Program-made: the position numbers and the translations under genes | Notes under the pieces: generated by a model | Databases searched by the model: none | The model's input: only the letters and a program-made list of their open reading frames with translations | What the model was told of the DNA's origin: nothing | DNA from: Ctenosaura bakeri | Lineage: Eukaryota > Chordata > Lepidosauria > Squamata > Iguanidae | Assembly: GCA_948474755.1 (NCBI GenBank) | Contig: CAOLHI010000483.1 | Location: 124,001-188,000 of the forward strand | Direction of reading: 5' to 3' | Length of the DNA stretch: 64,000 nt | Shown: positions 43,923 through 54,448 of the stretch, in pieces | Position numbering within the stretch: the stretch's first letter is position 1 | How the letters are laid out: each line of letters begins with the position of its first letter

Positions 43923-45972
43923 ATCAAGGCTATCATTCTAGAAAGCTGCAGTAAGAATGGGGAAGGGAAGTCCTATGCAGTCAGAATATGAGAAAGTTCC
44001 TTTTTTGGACCATAGCTCCCAAAATCCCCAATGAGCATTGCTAGTCTGTGTGAAAAAGTAACTTTTCAGTATTTTTGTGCATCTGAGGAACATTTGGACA
44101 GTTCTTACGAGAGGCATATCTAGCATAAACAGTGCCTAGGGCAAGTATGGATGTTGTGCTCCTATCTCAGGGCTGCTTCCTCCTCCTCTGCCACTGCTAA
44201 ATTTTTCGGCACTGCTTTTTTGCACCCCTGGCATTGGCACCCAGGGCATGTATCCTATTTGCCCCACAACTCTGGTTTTCACCATGGTTCACTCTCCAGC
44301 CAGCTGGTACCCTCTGGATGTACTGGACTACAACTCTCACCATCCCCAGCTACCATTGCTGGGGGAATGGTGAAGTAGTTCAACACATTCAAAGGGTACC
44401 TGATTGGGAAATGCTGCTGTATCTGATCCTCCTGTTGGATGTGCAATCCCATGCAATCAGATGACTGGCTGTACTGAAAATGATCAGAACACCTGGACCA
44501 ACATCAACACATGGCACCCTTGGTTGGCAGCTATGAGAGTCCTCTAGGACCTCTGCAGGGCCCATAATCCATACCTGTCCTGTATCCCCCTTCAAGAAAA
44601 AAATGGGGCAGCTGGGAGTTGCCACATTGACTTCCCACAATGTCCTCAATCTAAGCTATGTCAGGGGCATTGTGAGAAATGACAGGTTGTCCTGAGTCAC
44701 TCAGCTGCCCTTGTAAAACTATAAAGGTAACGATTTATTTATTTAATGCCGTGAGTGCACATGGAACTGTGAGTTACACTGGAGTCCATATAAAATTATG
44801 CTTGAATTTCCTTTTCTCCATCTCAAAAGTGCTACAGGATTCCCTTATATTTTTTAATCATAAAATAACTTAGCTACACCTTCATTACAGGGAAAAGAAA
44901 TCACAAGTAATTATTTGTTAACAGTGACTTCCAAGTGCTGGTGCATTTGGACCACAGTGGTGTATTTCTTTCTGTGCATCTTCATAAAGATTCTGTTGGC
45001 GAATGATCAAAAACTTGTGTCCTGCTTAAAACCCCAGCTAAATGACGTTTCTCTATGGGTTTGTTATTACATAGTCTGGAAATGAATAATCGGCTTTCAA
45101 AAGTTCAATGGACTGGGAAACAGTTCCAGATTGTTAGCGAGTCTGCCAATGTGATAGAAATCCATAAAAGCTTATGCATATATGTGGCCTCCTTACTTTA
45201 TGCTCAAAGTGTTGACAACACATTTGTGGTTTCTCTTTTTTGGCAGGGATGTAAACCTTTCCTTATTTTGTTGTTGCATGAGAAAATGTTCTGCCCGCTG
45301 AGCAAGATTATACTGTAAATAGAATCATGTATTTGCACATTTCATTTTTTTATCATTATTAATTTAGTGACTTTTTTGCAACAACAACAAAAAAACTTCA
45401 TGGGACTTTGCATAAAAATATGCTTGAATCAAAGCATTTTTTCCCACAAAACACAACATTTTGGGAAAAATACAATAGTTTTTGTGTGAAATACCATTTT
45501 TATACATAATACAATTTTTGTGTGCAAAATGATCTTTTGCAATTGCTGTTGCTCATGAAGTAATCACACCATTCCCCACTAATCTTTCACATGACTTCTG
45601 TCTAACCTTTAACAAACAAGATCTGAGAAGTGAATGAATGATGTTCATGTTGGTTGTGGAGAGGGCAGAAAAAAAGAGAGATACAGATCAGTAACAAAGC
45701 TGAAATGAACAGGTTGTAAGATGAAAACTGATGCTTTAAGTCAACTTCTCCCAACCTCAGACTTTCCAGATGTGTTGCTCTACCGAAATCCCCAGGTGAC
45801 AATCATAGTATGGGCTTTTTAGTACATCTACCAAGAAATTCAGTCTGAGAGAATGCAAGTTTAAAGTGATAAAACATTACTGAAGGTGGCAATAACAAAA
45901 TGTCCCTCTAGGGGGCAGCAGTGACAACTTCCATTTCATCTGCATCAGGTAGGTGAACACCTCATATGATTG
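43923..45972. other. Intergenic; two decayed palindromes; possible conserved part
   Basis: About 43998-44070 and 44318-44400 carry arms of old palindromic repeats ('ttttttggaccatagctccc', 'ctggactacaactctcacc'). About 44880-45320 is repeat-free and might be conserved. 45340-45540 is AT-rich. No gene. Confidence 0.4.
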
Positions 45973-46217
45973 ACTGTGTGAGGCGAGAAGACCTCATAGG
46001 ATTGGCTGGCTGTGAAGATTCTATGGAGTCCTGGGGTTGGCAGTTTAGGGAGGGGCCTTTAGAATCCTCAGCAGGAGAGCTCTTGGCCCTAGCTGGTTGC
46101 TATGGAGACAAGGCCTACTATCAATTAGGATGCCAGAAAACTTTTGGGAGGCCCATGTGAGAAAAATTAAAGTGACATACACAACATAGTTACAAGGTCT
46201 TCTCGCCTCAAACAGTA
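45973..46217. mobile_element. 245-bp DNA transposon with ~22-bp inverted ends
   Basis: Left end ACTGTGTGAGGCGAGAAGAC(CT) and the complement of the right end (T)ACTGTTTGAGGCGAGAAGAC(CT) agree over about 21 bases with one mismatch. GATTG flanks both sides (45968-45972 and 46218-46222). The interior holds a fragment of the foldback MITE arm (about 46020-46095) and a 'ggttgctatggagac' unit also seen in the tandem repeat at 46376. I do not recognise the superfamily. Confidence 0.7.
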
Positions 46218-46375
46218 GATTGTATGGGTTCCATATGTGAGGAATCTCAAAGTTGAAATTCAAAACAAAAAATGCTTCCATAAAAATATAAAGCCATTGC
46301 ACAAAATCAACAGAAAGCAAAAAAAAAGAAAAAAAGAGGGGGAAAGCCAGTACTCAATGTTGCCAGACAACACAG

Positions 46376-46683
46376 ATTGGATTGGGGACTATGGGGAAAA
46401 GTTAAAGGTACTGGACTAGACCGGTTGCTACGGAGATGAGGCCTAGCAGCAAGGAGGAGGACACTGTATTCCCTCAGGAACCCAATCTCTGAATGTTAGC
46501 AACTCTGAATAAAGATTGGATTGGGGAATATGGGGAAAATGTGCAGGATTAGGCCTGTTGCTATGGACATGAGGTCTAGCAACAAGGAGGAAGACACTGT
46601 ACTCCCTCAGAAACCCAAACTGTGTATGTAAATAACTCTGAATACAGATTGCTTTGGGAAATATGGAGCAAAGTTACAGAAAA
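46376..46683. repeat. ~135-bp tandem repeat, about 2.3 units
   Basis: Units begin at 46376, 46515 and 46648 with 'attggattggggaatatgggg'-type starts. Each full unit has 'gttgctayggasatgagg', 'agcaaggaggaggacactgta', 'ccctcagraaccca' and 'aactctgaata'. The third unit is partial. Confidence 0.85.
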
Positions 46684-48544
46684 TGGAGAAGACAGTTTGA
46701 TGAATTCTTAAGAGGAAACTGAAAACCCAAGGCAGTGCTAGGTAAATACGCTAGTTCTCTATAAATCAGATGTTCTGTTTGGAAACCTGCTGGTTCAAGT
46801 AGCAAATCAACTGCTGGTAACTCATGATATCAAGATGTCCTAATTGTTAGTAATACTGACAACAAATTAATCTTCTGAATTCTAGTTTAACATTAATAAA
46901 TTAACTTTCAAACCTAAAAGTTCTATACTCTGGTTAGAAAGATATGGGAAATTTGGACTAATGTAACACCTTTGCTATTGACTCTCTCATCCTGAACCAG
47001 AAAATAAAATCCATGTATTTAATGATGTGATCAAAGGCCTTCTGCTGGTCCTCCAGTTCTCCAGAACACAATTCCTTTTTGTTTCCTCGGGCAACCTAGT
47101 AACTATCTTTCAGCCTCAGCAAATCATTTGTAAAATGGGAATGATCACGTTGAAAATAAAAGGTAAATCACATCTCATCAGTGGATGGGAGACTGGAAGG
47201 AAATTAAAAGGAAATAAGATGGGTGAAATTTCCTGGCAGATGTGGTCATGGGATGAGCTAAATTCATAATTTCCTAATGCTTAGCCAGTGAAGAAGAGAG
47301 GCAATGGTGGGACAAGCTGCCTGAAAGATGATGTGTCCTTTTTTATAGCTCTTCTTCACCCACTGCACAGCAGCAGGGCTTGGTTTAGGTATATCTATAG
47401 CGGAAGTTGGAAGAAACACATTACTCAAAAAAAAAAAAATGTGATGAGTGATAAGAGCTGAGATCCTCTTTAACCCCAGAAGAGGGGAGAGCTTGGCTGA
47501 TGACATTACACTCTAGCCTCCTAACAGTAATGTGAAAAATCTCACCAGTGACATTATATTCCTGTCTCTCACCAGAAACCTGCTGTACATAGCTAGCAGT
47601 TTCTTCAGTGGCTGAGTCTGGAGCCCTCATAGCCCAGGCACTTTGGGAAGAGCAGCTTGGAAAATTACCCGTATCAGTGAAATAGCCAGTTTCAGTACTG
47701 AGCCAGTCTCCAGAAAGGGTGTGTGTCAGAGAGATCTTTCCTGTCATAGAGGCATACATGTGCAATAGGAGGGAAGACAGGGTTGTTCACCATCTTTAGT
47801 CACTGCTAGCATATTTCCAGTTAGCACCATGAAGTTGGGGATACCTCAGTGTGCAAGTGCCACCTACAAGTGTGAAGTGTGTAAATGACACTTGCGCTAT
47901 GGCACACTGTGTGAGCCATTTGATATATGGCATTGTTTCTCCTCCTCCTCTTCCTCTTTCTCCACTATTATCATTGTCATCATTAGTAACATTTACGCAA
48001 TAATATTTCTCATTATTTGGGGATGGGGGCTAAAACTGCTATCTTAGGAAATTTTTAAAAAACTTTCATTACTTTCTTTAAAAGGCTGCTCAGTTTTATT
48101 AATTTCTGTATGCAAGTACAATTTTTTTAAAAAAAAGAGCATTATCAAGACTGTATTGGAAAAAAGACATAGCTACATTGATAAAAAAAAGTAGAAAAGA
48201 TGGTGTAAGAGGTTTGTTTTTTTAAAAGTTGGCATTTTTGTTTTTGTAAAAACCTATGTCTAAAGTGGTACTCGAAGCAGCCTATCTTAGGGCACTTTGA
48301 AGGTGCTTTAAGGCCACTTTCTTGCTTTTTAAAGATGATATTTAAAAGGAGTTAAAAGTCACTGGAAAGCAATGAGTAATTTAACTAATTAGTAAACAGC
48401 ATCAAAAACTGTAAGTAACTGGGAGGAACAATAGTGAATTACAGTATGACTTACTTTTCTTCAGATGTAGCTTCAAGCTCTGCTTGAAAGCATTCTCTTT
48501 CACTCAGGGTGGGGTGACATTAGATTCCAATACAGGTCTTGTTA
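46684..48544. other. Intergenic, no gene seen
   Basis: No clear element. AT-rich patches near 48000-48250. No coding evidence. Confidence 0.35.
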
Positions 48545-48631
48545 GCCCCTCCCTAAACTACAAACCTCAGGATTCCATAGGTTATTGAAAGTGGAATAAT
48601 AGTGCTATAAGAGTGTAGTGCGGAAATGTCC
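48545..48631 (-). mobile_element. Foldback MITE, right half only
   Basis: 'cccctccctaaactacaaacc', 'ggattccataggttattg', 'gtggaataatagtgctat' and the end GTGCGGAAATGTCC followed by TAA. The left arm is missing. Confidence 0.8.
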
Positions 48632-48898
48632 TAAGACAATGCACAGCAGCCAAACAACCTATGGTAAGCTGCAATATGTGAGTCAAACAGAAAACAGGGA
48701 GAAGAAAAGTGATGATGTTGGAGTCACAGGCTTACATTTTGACTCAGATGTTACTTCTGTTGTCAGTTAAGATGGTGTAGAGAAATATCAATGCAGGCAG
48801 AAGCCATTCCCCTTCTCCACCTTGTGGAGACTGAGGACAAAGGGAGTAAAACAGATAGTTAAACTGTCAGGCAGTTAAGATATGGTGAGATTCAAAGG

Positions 48899-49098
48899 AG
48901 AGCTGTCATGGTGTTGTGGTTTGGGCATTGGACTACGATTATGAAGACCTGGATTCAAGTCCCTGTTCAGCCGTGGAAACCCATTGAGTGACTTGGGGTG
49001 CATCATACTCTCTCAGCCCCAGAAAACCCACGATAGCTTTGCCTTAAGGTCAACATAAGTCAGAAATGACTTGAAGTTACACAGCAACAGCAACAACA
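48899..49098 (+). mobile_element. tRNA-derived SINE with perfect 11-bp target duplication
   Basis: Head 'agagctgtcatggtg', B box 'gacctggattcaagtcc', 'catactctctcagcccc' and tail 'cagaaatgacttgaag' plus (CAA)n. AGATTCAAAGG occurs at both 48888-48898 and 49099-49109. Confidence 0.9.
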
Positions 49099-49146
49099 AG
49101 ATTCAAAGGCAGTACAGCCTGGATAACTTCCTGATGATAAGAGCAT

Positions 49147-49323
49147 GAATACGCTGCTACAATGGAATACGCTGCTTTGGAGTGTAGCAGAGTCTCCTTC
49201 TTGGGAGGTTTTTAAACAGTAGCTGGATGGCCATCAGTCAGATATGCTTTGATGGTGCATTCCTCCATGGCAGGAGGTTGGACCTTGTGGTCTCTTCCAG
49301 CTCTATGATTCTATGGTTCTATA
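49147..49323 (+). mobile_element. CR1-type LINE 3' end
   Basis: 'cgctgctttggagtgtagc', 'gagtctccttcttgggagg', 'agctggatggccatcagtc', 'ggaggttggacc' and final 'ctctatgattctatgg' match the CR1 3' end. Strongly 5'-truncated. Confidence 0.85.
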
Positions 49324-49339
49324 AACCCCATACAAATTT

Positions 49340-49885
49340 AGGTCATACATGTGTGGATAGCATCACTATAGAGTTTAGTCTCAATGTGGCCAAGAGTGTG
49401 GCCAAGATGGCAAAACTTATAAATGAGGAGGAACACAGAAGCTAAGAGAGGCTGCAGCAGTTTGCTTTTGCCTGGGTCTGCAGGGAAGAGGAAGATTCTG
49501 TCCCTTCCTCTCTCCCCCCAGCTGAGTCAATTGAATCCAAAGTACTTTTGCACTTTGAACTCAGGCCATTTCCACACTACACTGTTATAGTGCTATTATT
49601 CCACTTTCGACATCCTGTGGAATTCTGGGGTTTGCAATTTACTGAAGCCAAAGAGCTCCCTGGCTGAGAATTCTAAATGCCCCTCCCTAACTGCAAACCC
49701 CAGGATTCCATAGGATGTTGAAAGTGGAATAATAACATTATAACAGTGTAGTGTGGAAATAGTCTCAGTTTGCAGCAATTGAAGTAAGCTTAGGACAAAG
49801 GAGAAAGGGGGAGGAGAAACTGGGACATTTTAAAAGCAGCTGAAAAAGTGGTACAGCAAAAGGTTAGCTGAGACTGTCCCAGTTT
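49340..49885 (-). repeat. 'CCCAGTTTT' family copy, interrupted by a MITE
   Basis: Antisense relative to 18740 and 26805: 'catgtgtggatagcatc', 'gcagcagtttgcttttgcc', then after the MITE 'aactgggacattttaaaagc' and 'agactgtcccagttttg'. The MITE at 49564-49764 lies at 'tttgaactca'. Confidence 0.75.
49564..49764 (-). mobile_element. Foldback MITE, 201 bp
   Basis: Ends are GGCCATTTCCACACTACAC and GTGTGGAAATAGTC, with TCA on both sides (49561-49563 and 49765-49767). Minus orientation by its centre. Confidence 0.9.
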
Positions 49886-50992
49886 TGTTCTTTAACGAAA
49901 GAACAGTTGGAGGGTAAGACATAGAGGTGGCACTGTGGTGTTCTGTGTGTTAAAGAACAAAATCACAATGGTTTGCCTTTAATCTCACAATAACATGCTT
50001 ATCTATTTTATGTCACAATCAAGAGTTGCACTCTTTGATTTGTACTTTTCTCTGTCCCCTCCATTTCATGTCCTACATTTATGTTCTTTGCTGCACAGAC
50101 TTTGGAGTAATTCTTGTCTTCTGTCACAGTCTTATTTATGCATTGTTATTTATAACTTTCCACTAATGGGTAGCCATCTTTGTCAGGAAAGTAATTACCA
50201 TTTGCTTTTTAGCAAAATCAATGGAAAGTTTAGTGAAGTGCAAATGAGTGCAGAGTATTTAACTTGATCTACTGCAGGAGGGTGAGGCATGGCACGAGCT
50301 CAAAGTGCCATGTCTTGGGATGAATAGATAACAAAGTTCCAGGGAATGCCAAGAGCAGGGATGTCGTGAGAGAAATTTACAACTGACTAATTTCATAAGC
50401 AGGTGAGTCTCACTGCCATTCCTCACAGCTGCAATACAACGGCAAACATCTGCATGTTTATAGCTGAAAAATCTTATCTAAGGCATCAGTCGATGGGCTG
50501 GGAACTGATACTGGGTTGGAATCCAAGACAATATGAATAAGATCAGATTCACTGTAATTTTTTCTTTTCCTTGTGTGTGTATGTTCATTGTTATTATTTA
50601 ATCCTCATCTAGTCAGACACGATGTTTTAGTTTCACAGAGTCATCTTTTGTGGCAGAATTCACACAGCGCTAGACGCCGCCCCCCAAGATAGACAATTTT
50701 TGTCACCTAAAGAGATGTAAATTATTTCCTCACGTTTCAACCATCTGACATGTACAATTTTTTTTTAAAAAAAAAAGTGACCAGGGAAAAAATTATGCCA
50801 ACAGATCAATTGCATTTTGCCATTTGAAGAGTCTTTGTTCCATCCAGTGTAATTGATTGAGATCATGATGATGATGATAAAAAATATAATATAAAAATGT
50901 TTCTAAAAATGAAAATTAAAAAATTAAAATAAAATAAAATAAAAAAATAGAAAAAATAAAAAATGTGCTGTAAAACCCATTCATTTATCTTT
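49886..50992. other. Intergenic, no gene seen
   Basis: Low-complexity A/T DNA at about 50760-50970, including a (GAT)n patch. No gene. Confidence 0.4.
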
Positions 50993-51194
50993 GGCCATTT
51001 CCTTACTAGACTGTTATAGTGCTATCATTCCACTTTCAACATCCTGTGGAATTTTGGGATTTGTAGTTTACTGAAGTCAAAGAGCTCTCTGACTGAGAAT
51101 TCTAAATGCTCCTCTCTAAACTGCAAACCCCAGGATACCATAGGATGTTGAAAGTGGAGTAATAGCACTATCGCAGTGCAGTGCGGAAATGGCC
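50993..51194 (-). mobile_element. Foldback MITE, 202 bp
   Basis: Ends are GGCCATTTCCTTACTAGAC and GTGCGGAAATGGCC, minus orientation. Flanks TTT and TGA do not match, so the target duplication is lost or the neighbouring DNA was rearranged. Confidence 0.85.
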
Positions 51195-51437
51195 TGATGC
51201 TATTGTATGTTGGACATATCACAAGATGATGACTCATTGGGGAAGACAAAAGTGCTTGGTAAAGTAGAAAACCATAGGAAATCCGGAAGACTGCATTACA
51301 AATGGGTGGACTCAATCAAGGTAGCCACAAACCTGAGTTTAAAAAGGCCAGAGCAAGACAGTGAATGATTGGGGATCTTGGATGGTCTCTCATTCATGGG
51401 ATTGCCATAAGTTGAAGTTGACAACAAAGAACAACAA
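51195..51437 (+). pseudogene. Bov-B (RTE) LINE 3' end fragment
   Basis: Sequence corresponds to the C-terminal tail and 3' end of Bov-B: 'ggacatatcacaag', 'gacaaaagtgcttggtaaag', 'ggactcaatcaagg', 'gggattgccataag' and an AAC-type tail. It aligns with 30500-30670 and 30880-30930. Too decayed to encode protein. Confidence 0.75.
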
Positions 51438-51583
51438 CATTTTGTGGTTGAAATATAATGTAGAGAAGATGGTATGAGTGCTTGGATGAAGACCAACCTC
51501 TTCCCTTTCCAAACAGAAAATGGAAGAGTCATGTGACCTGAAATTCTACCATGTGCATAAACAATCTATTGTTTAGTAAAAAA

Positions 51584-51795
51584 GTGAAGTGTCCCAAATC
51601 TCATCTGATCTTGGACACTAAGCAGGGTCAGCCCTGGTTAGTACTTGGATGGGAGGCTGTCAACACTCACTAGGTGCTATAGGCTATATTTCAGAAGAAG
51701 GAACTGGCAAAAACCACTTCTGAGTATTCCTTGCTTAAGAAAACTGTGTGAAATTCATAGGCTCACTCTAAGTCGACACGCGACCTGAAGGCCAG
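51584..51795 (+). mobile_element. 5S rRNA-derived SINE
   Basis: 5S-like 'aatctcatctgatcttgg', 'taagcagggtcagccctgg' and 'agtacttggatgggagg', then 'gtgctataggctatatttcag', 'ccttgcttaagaaaac' and tail 'gtcgacacgcgacctgaagg'. It has the best-conserved 5S-like part of the copies here. Not a functional 5S gene. Confidence 0.9.
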
Positions 51796-52339
51796 CCACA
51801 CTGTGGCCCAGGCAACACTGGAGTTGAGGATTTCCCAGAAGAGATACACAGTCAATGGAGACAAAATCCATGGCTGTATTATTGAGTCTCTGTGTTTGTA
51901 CAAATTTCCAAGTTGTTTTCCTGCATTCTTGATAGTGTGGGGGGAGAATTGTATATATGACTCCAGATTACTGTTGAGTAGGATAGAAGACGAGTTAATT
52001 CCCACTGAGAGAAGCAGAGATGGGTGAAAGTAGCTGCTTACTGCATGTGAGAATTTTTTTTTCATTTTGTCTCCTGCAGTCTAGACATCAAATGAAACCA
52101 AAATGTTGTACTTCAGAAGAAGCTCTGGAACAGCACTTTGAGAGTGAAATCGAGAGTGATTACTGAACATCAGAGCATAAAGACACTGCGTTTCCTGCTG
52201 AAAGCTGCTCAGACCCTGAAGATTAGTGTTCCCTCAGAACATTTGTCAAATACAACATTGTTAAGGAGCAGCCTTGATGCATCCAGGAGAGCAGCATTAA
52301 TTTTTATCCGCCTGGATGAGGGTTAAACATGTATAGAAC
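51796..52339. other. Intergenic, no gene seen
   Basis: No recognisable repeat or coding signal. Confidence 0.35.
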
Positions 52340-52450
52340 AGAGCTTGGGGAAAAACTATTTTGCTTTTGGACTACAACTCACAGAATCCCTTAACCAGCA
52401 GCTATGCCAGCTTGGGGATTCTGAGAGCTGTAGTAAAAAAATAATGTTTC
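52340..52450. repeat. Palindromic 'ACTACAACTC...GAGCTGTAGT' repeat
   Basis: Arms TTTTGGACTACAACTCACAG and GGGATTCTGAGAGCTGTAGT pair across 'cagcagctatgccagc'. Belongs to the same general family as 60357-60440. Confidence 0.65.
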
Positions 52451-54020
52451 TAAGTTCTGCAAAAGAGTGCTGCAAAAATATTGGGGAGAGGGAAATTTTA
52501 GAGTGGGGAAAAGAAATGCAGAGAAAGTTGGCTGTACTGTACAAAGAAAAGTATGGGTCCTATTTATGTATTTATCTTCACAAATTATATGCAGGTGCTC
52601 ACATACATTTTGCAGCTGTGCATAAAATATTTACAAATAATGTTCAACAACCTGCTAGCGAAACAAAGCAGCAACCAAATGGCAGAATAAGCGAAGGAGA
52701 CTAGCAAAAGCCAACAGATCATCCATCAGTCCTGCAAACTGGAGTGAAAAGGTGACTTCCAAGGCTGAAGGATGATGACGACGACGACAATGATGACGAT
52801 GACGATGACAATGACAATGACAACTACTTATGGCACCATTAATTCTCCACTCACCATTGGTTCTGCTGGCTACAGTGATATAGACTTGAGTTGATTGACT
52901 TGGACTCAGATCACTTCAATTACTTGACTTGGACTTGACTCAGCAGTAAATGATACATTGACTAGACTCAACTTGTGACCTGTATATTTTTAGTGACTGA
53001 CTTGCTGCCTTTGGTTCAGTAACCCAACCCATTCATCCAAAAACTTTACAGCTTTGAACAATGCTTCCAACCCTTTTTGCTCACCTTCAGAAATGGGAAG
53101 TAAGAAGGATCCTATTCTCCAGTTCAGAAGCTGTAGACTCTTTTATGCCCATTGACACAAAGGCCTCCAGCTTGGGGAAAGTGGAATAAGAAGGATCCTG
53201 TTCCCTATTTTTGAAGCTGCAGTCTCTTGTAAACCCACTGATTCTCACTCCACCTCACCACCGCCCCCCTCTCTTTTTTTTCTGTTAAAGTTTGCTCTCA
53301 CCCTTGAAACTTGACTTGAAAGTATCTTGCAAGGGCTTGAGACTCTGCTTGAGGCTTGAAGATAGAGACCTGAGACTTGACTTAAGCAAAAGACAATACA
53401 TATTTGGCTGGCTAGGACTGCAGGATCTGCAGCAGCAGCCATCCTGTCAAGACAGTAATGCTGGCGAGAGAATTAGCTGCTATGATTGGGAGTTTTTGTT
53501 CCCTTTCTCAGCCAGCCTCCTCCTCTCTCTTTTCATTTCTCCTCCTGTTTCCAACAGGTGTGATGCTGACTCAGCCTTGCAGCTGCCCACCTGGAACGTT
53601 ATGTACCCATAATGCTGGCCTGCATGCTTTAAGTCTGTGACAATTCTCTAATCCAGCTGCTGGAACCTGACCCGACATGGAACGCAGGGACAACTCCTCG
53701 CTCTTGGCAAAGCGAGTCTCTTTTCCTCAGCTCACATGAAGTGACTTATTTGAAATGAAAGATGCTTTTGCTACAGTGGGAACCCCGGGGTTTCAAACTG
53801 CCCATCTGGTCTGTTCTAGCACCTCTTGGAGCTGTCTGCATTAATGGAGTCTGCCTTCTAGAAATGAGATGTCAAATAGTCACACAGCATGAAGGAAGGA
53901 TGCAAATCTTGCTCTGTCTTCTCCTCTGATCTCCTAGAGGTACTGATCAAGGCAGCTGGAAAATCCTGTCTTCTGTCCCAGAAGCCCTTCCTTCTCACAC
54001 ATGCAGATGAATGTGGGACT
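52451..54020. other. Intergenic; GAT/GAC microsatellite, GACTTG-rich region, 86-bp duplication
   Basis: (GATGAC)n-like run at 52771-52823. Scattered GACTTG words at about 52885-52995 and 53300-53395. A tandem duplication starts TAAGAAGGATCCT at 53101 and 53187. No gene. Confidence 0.5.
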
Positions 54021-54448
54021 GTTGTTATGCACCTTCAAAGCTGACTCCAACTTATGCTGACCTAATGCAGGGTTTTCTTGACAAGATTTATTCAGAGTAG
54101 GTTTGCTATTGCCTTTCACTTAGGCTGAGAGAGTGCAGTTTGCCCATGATCACCCAATGGGTTTCCATGGCTGAGCAGTGATTTGAACCCTAGGCCATTT
54201 CTGCACTATATTGTTATAGTGCTATTATTCTACTTCCAACATCCTGTGGAATTCTGGGGTTTGTAGTTTACTGAAGCTAAAGAGCTCTCTGGCTGAGAAT
54301 TCTAAATGCCGCTCTCTAAACTGCAAATCCGAGGATTCCACAGGATGCTGAAAGTGGAATAATAGCACTATAACAGTGTAGTGCAGAAATGACCCCAGTC
54401 TCCCAGAGTCCTAGTCAAACTCTTAAGCCACCACATTACACTAGAGCT
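54021..54448 (-). mobile_element. tRNA-derived SINE split by a MITE
   Basis: Tail 'gttgttatgcaccttcaaag', body 'gatcacccaatgggtttcc', B-box complement 'gatttgaaccc', then the MITE, then 'cagtctcccagagtcctag' and head 'ccacattacactagagct'. Confidence 0.85.
54193..54394 (-). mobile_element. Foldback MITE, 202 bp, inside a SINE
   Basis: Ends are GGCCATTTCTGCACTATA and GTGCAGAAATGACC, flanked by CTA and CCA, one mismatch. Minus orientation. Confidence 0.9.
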
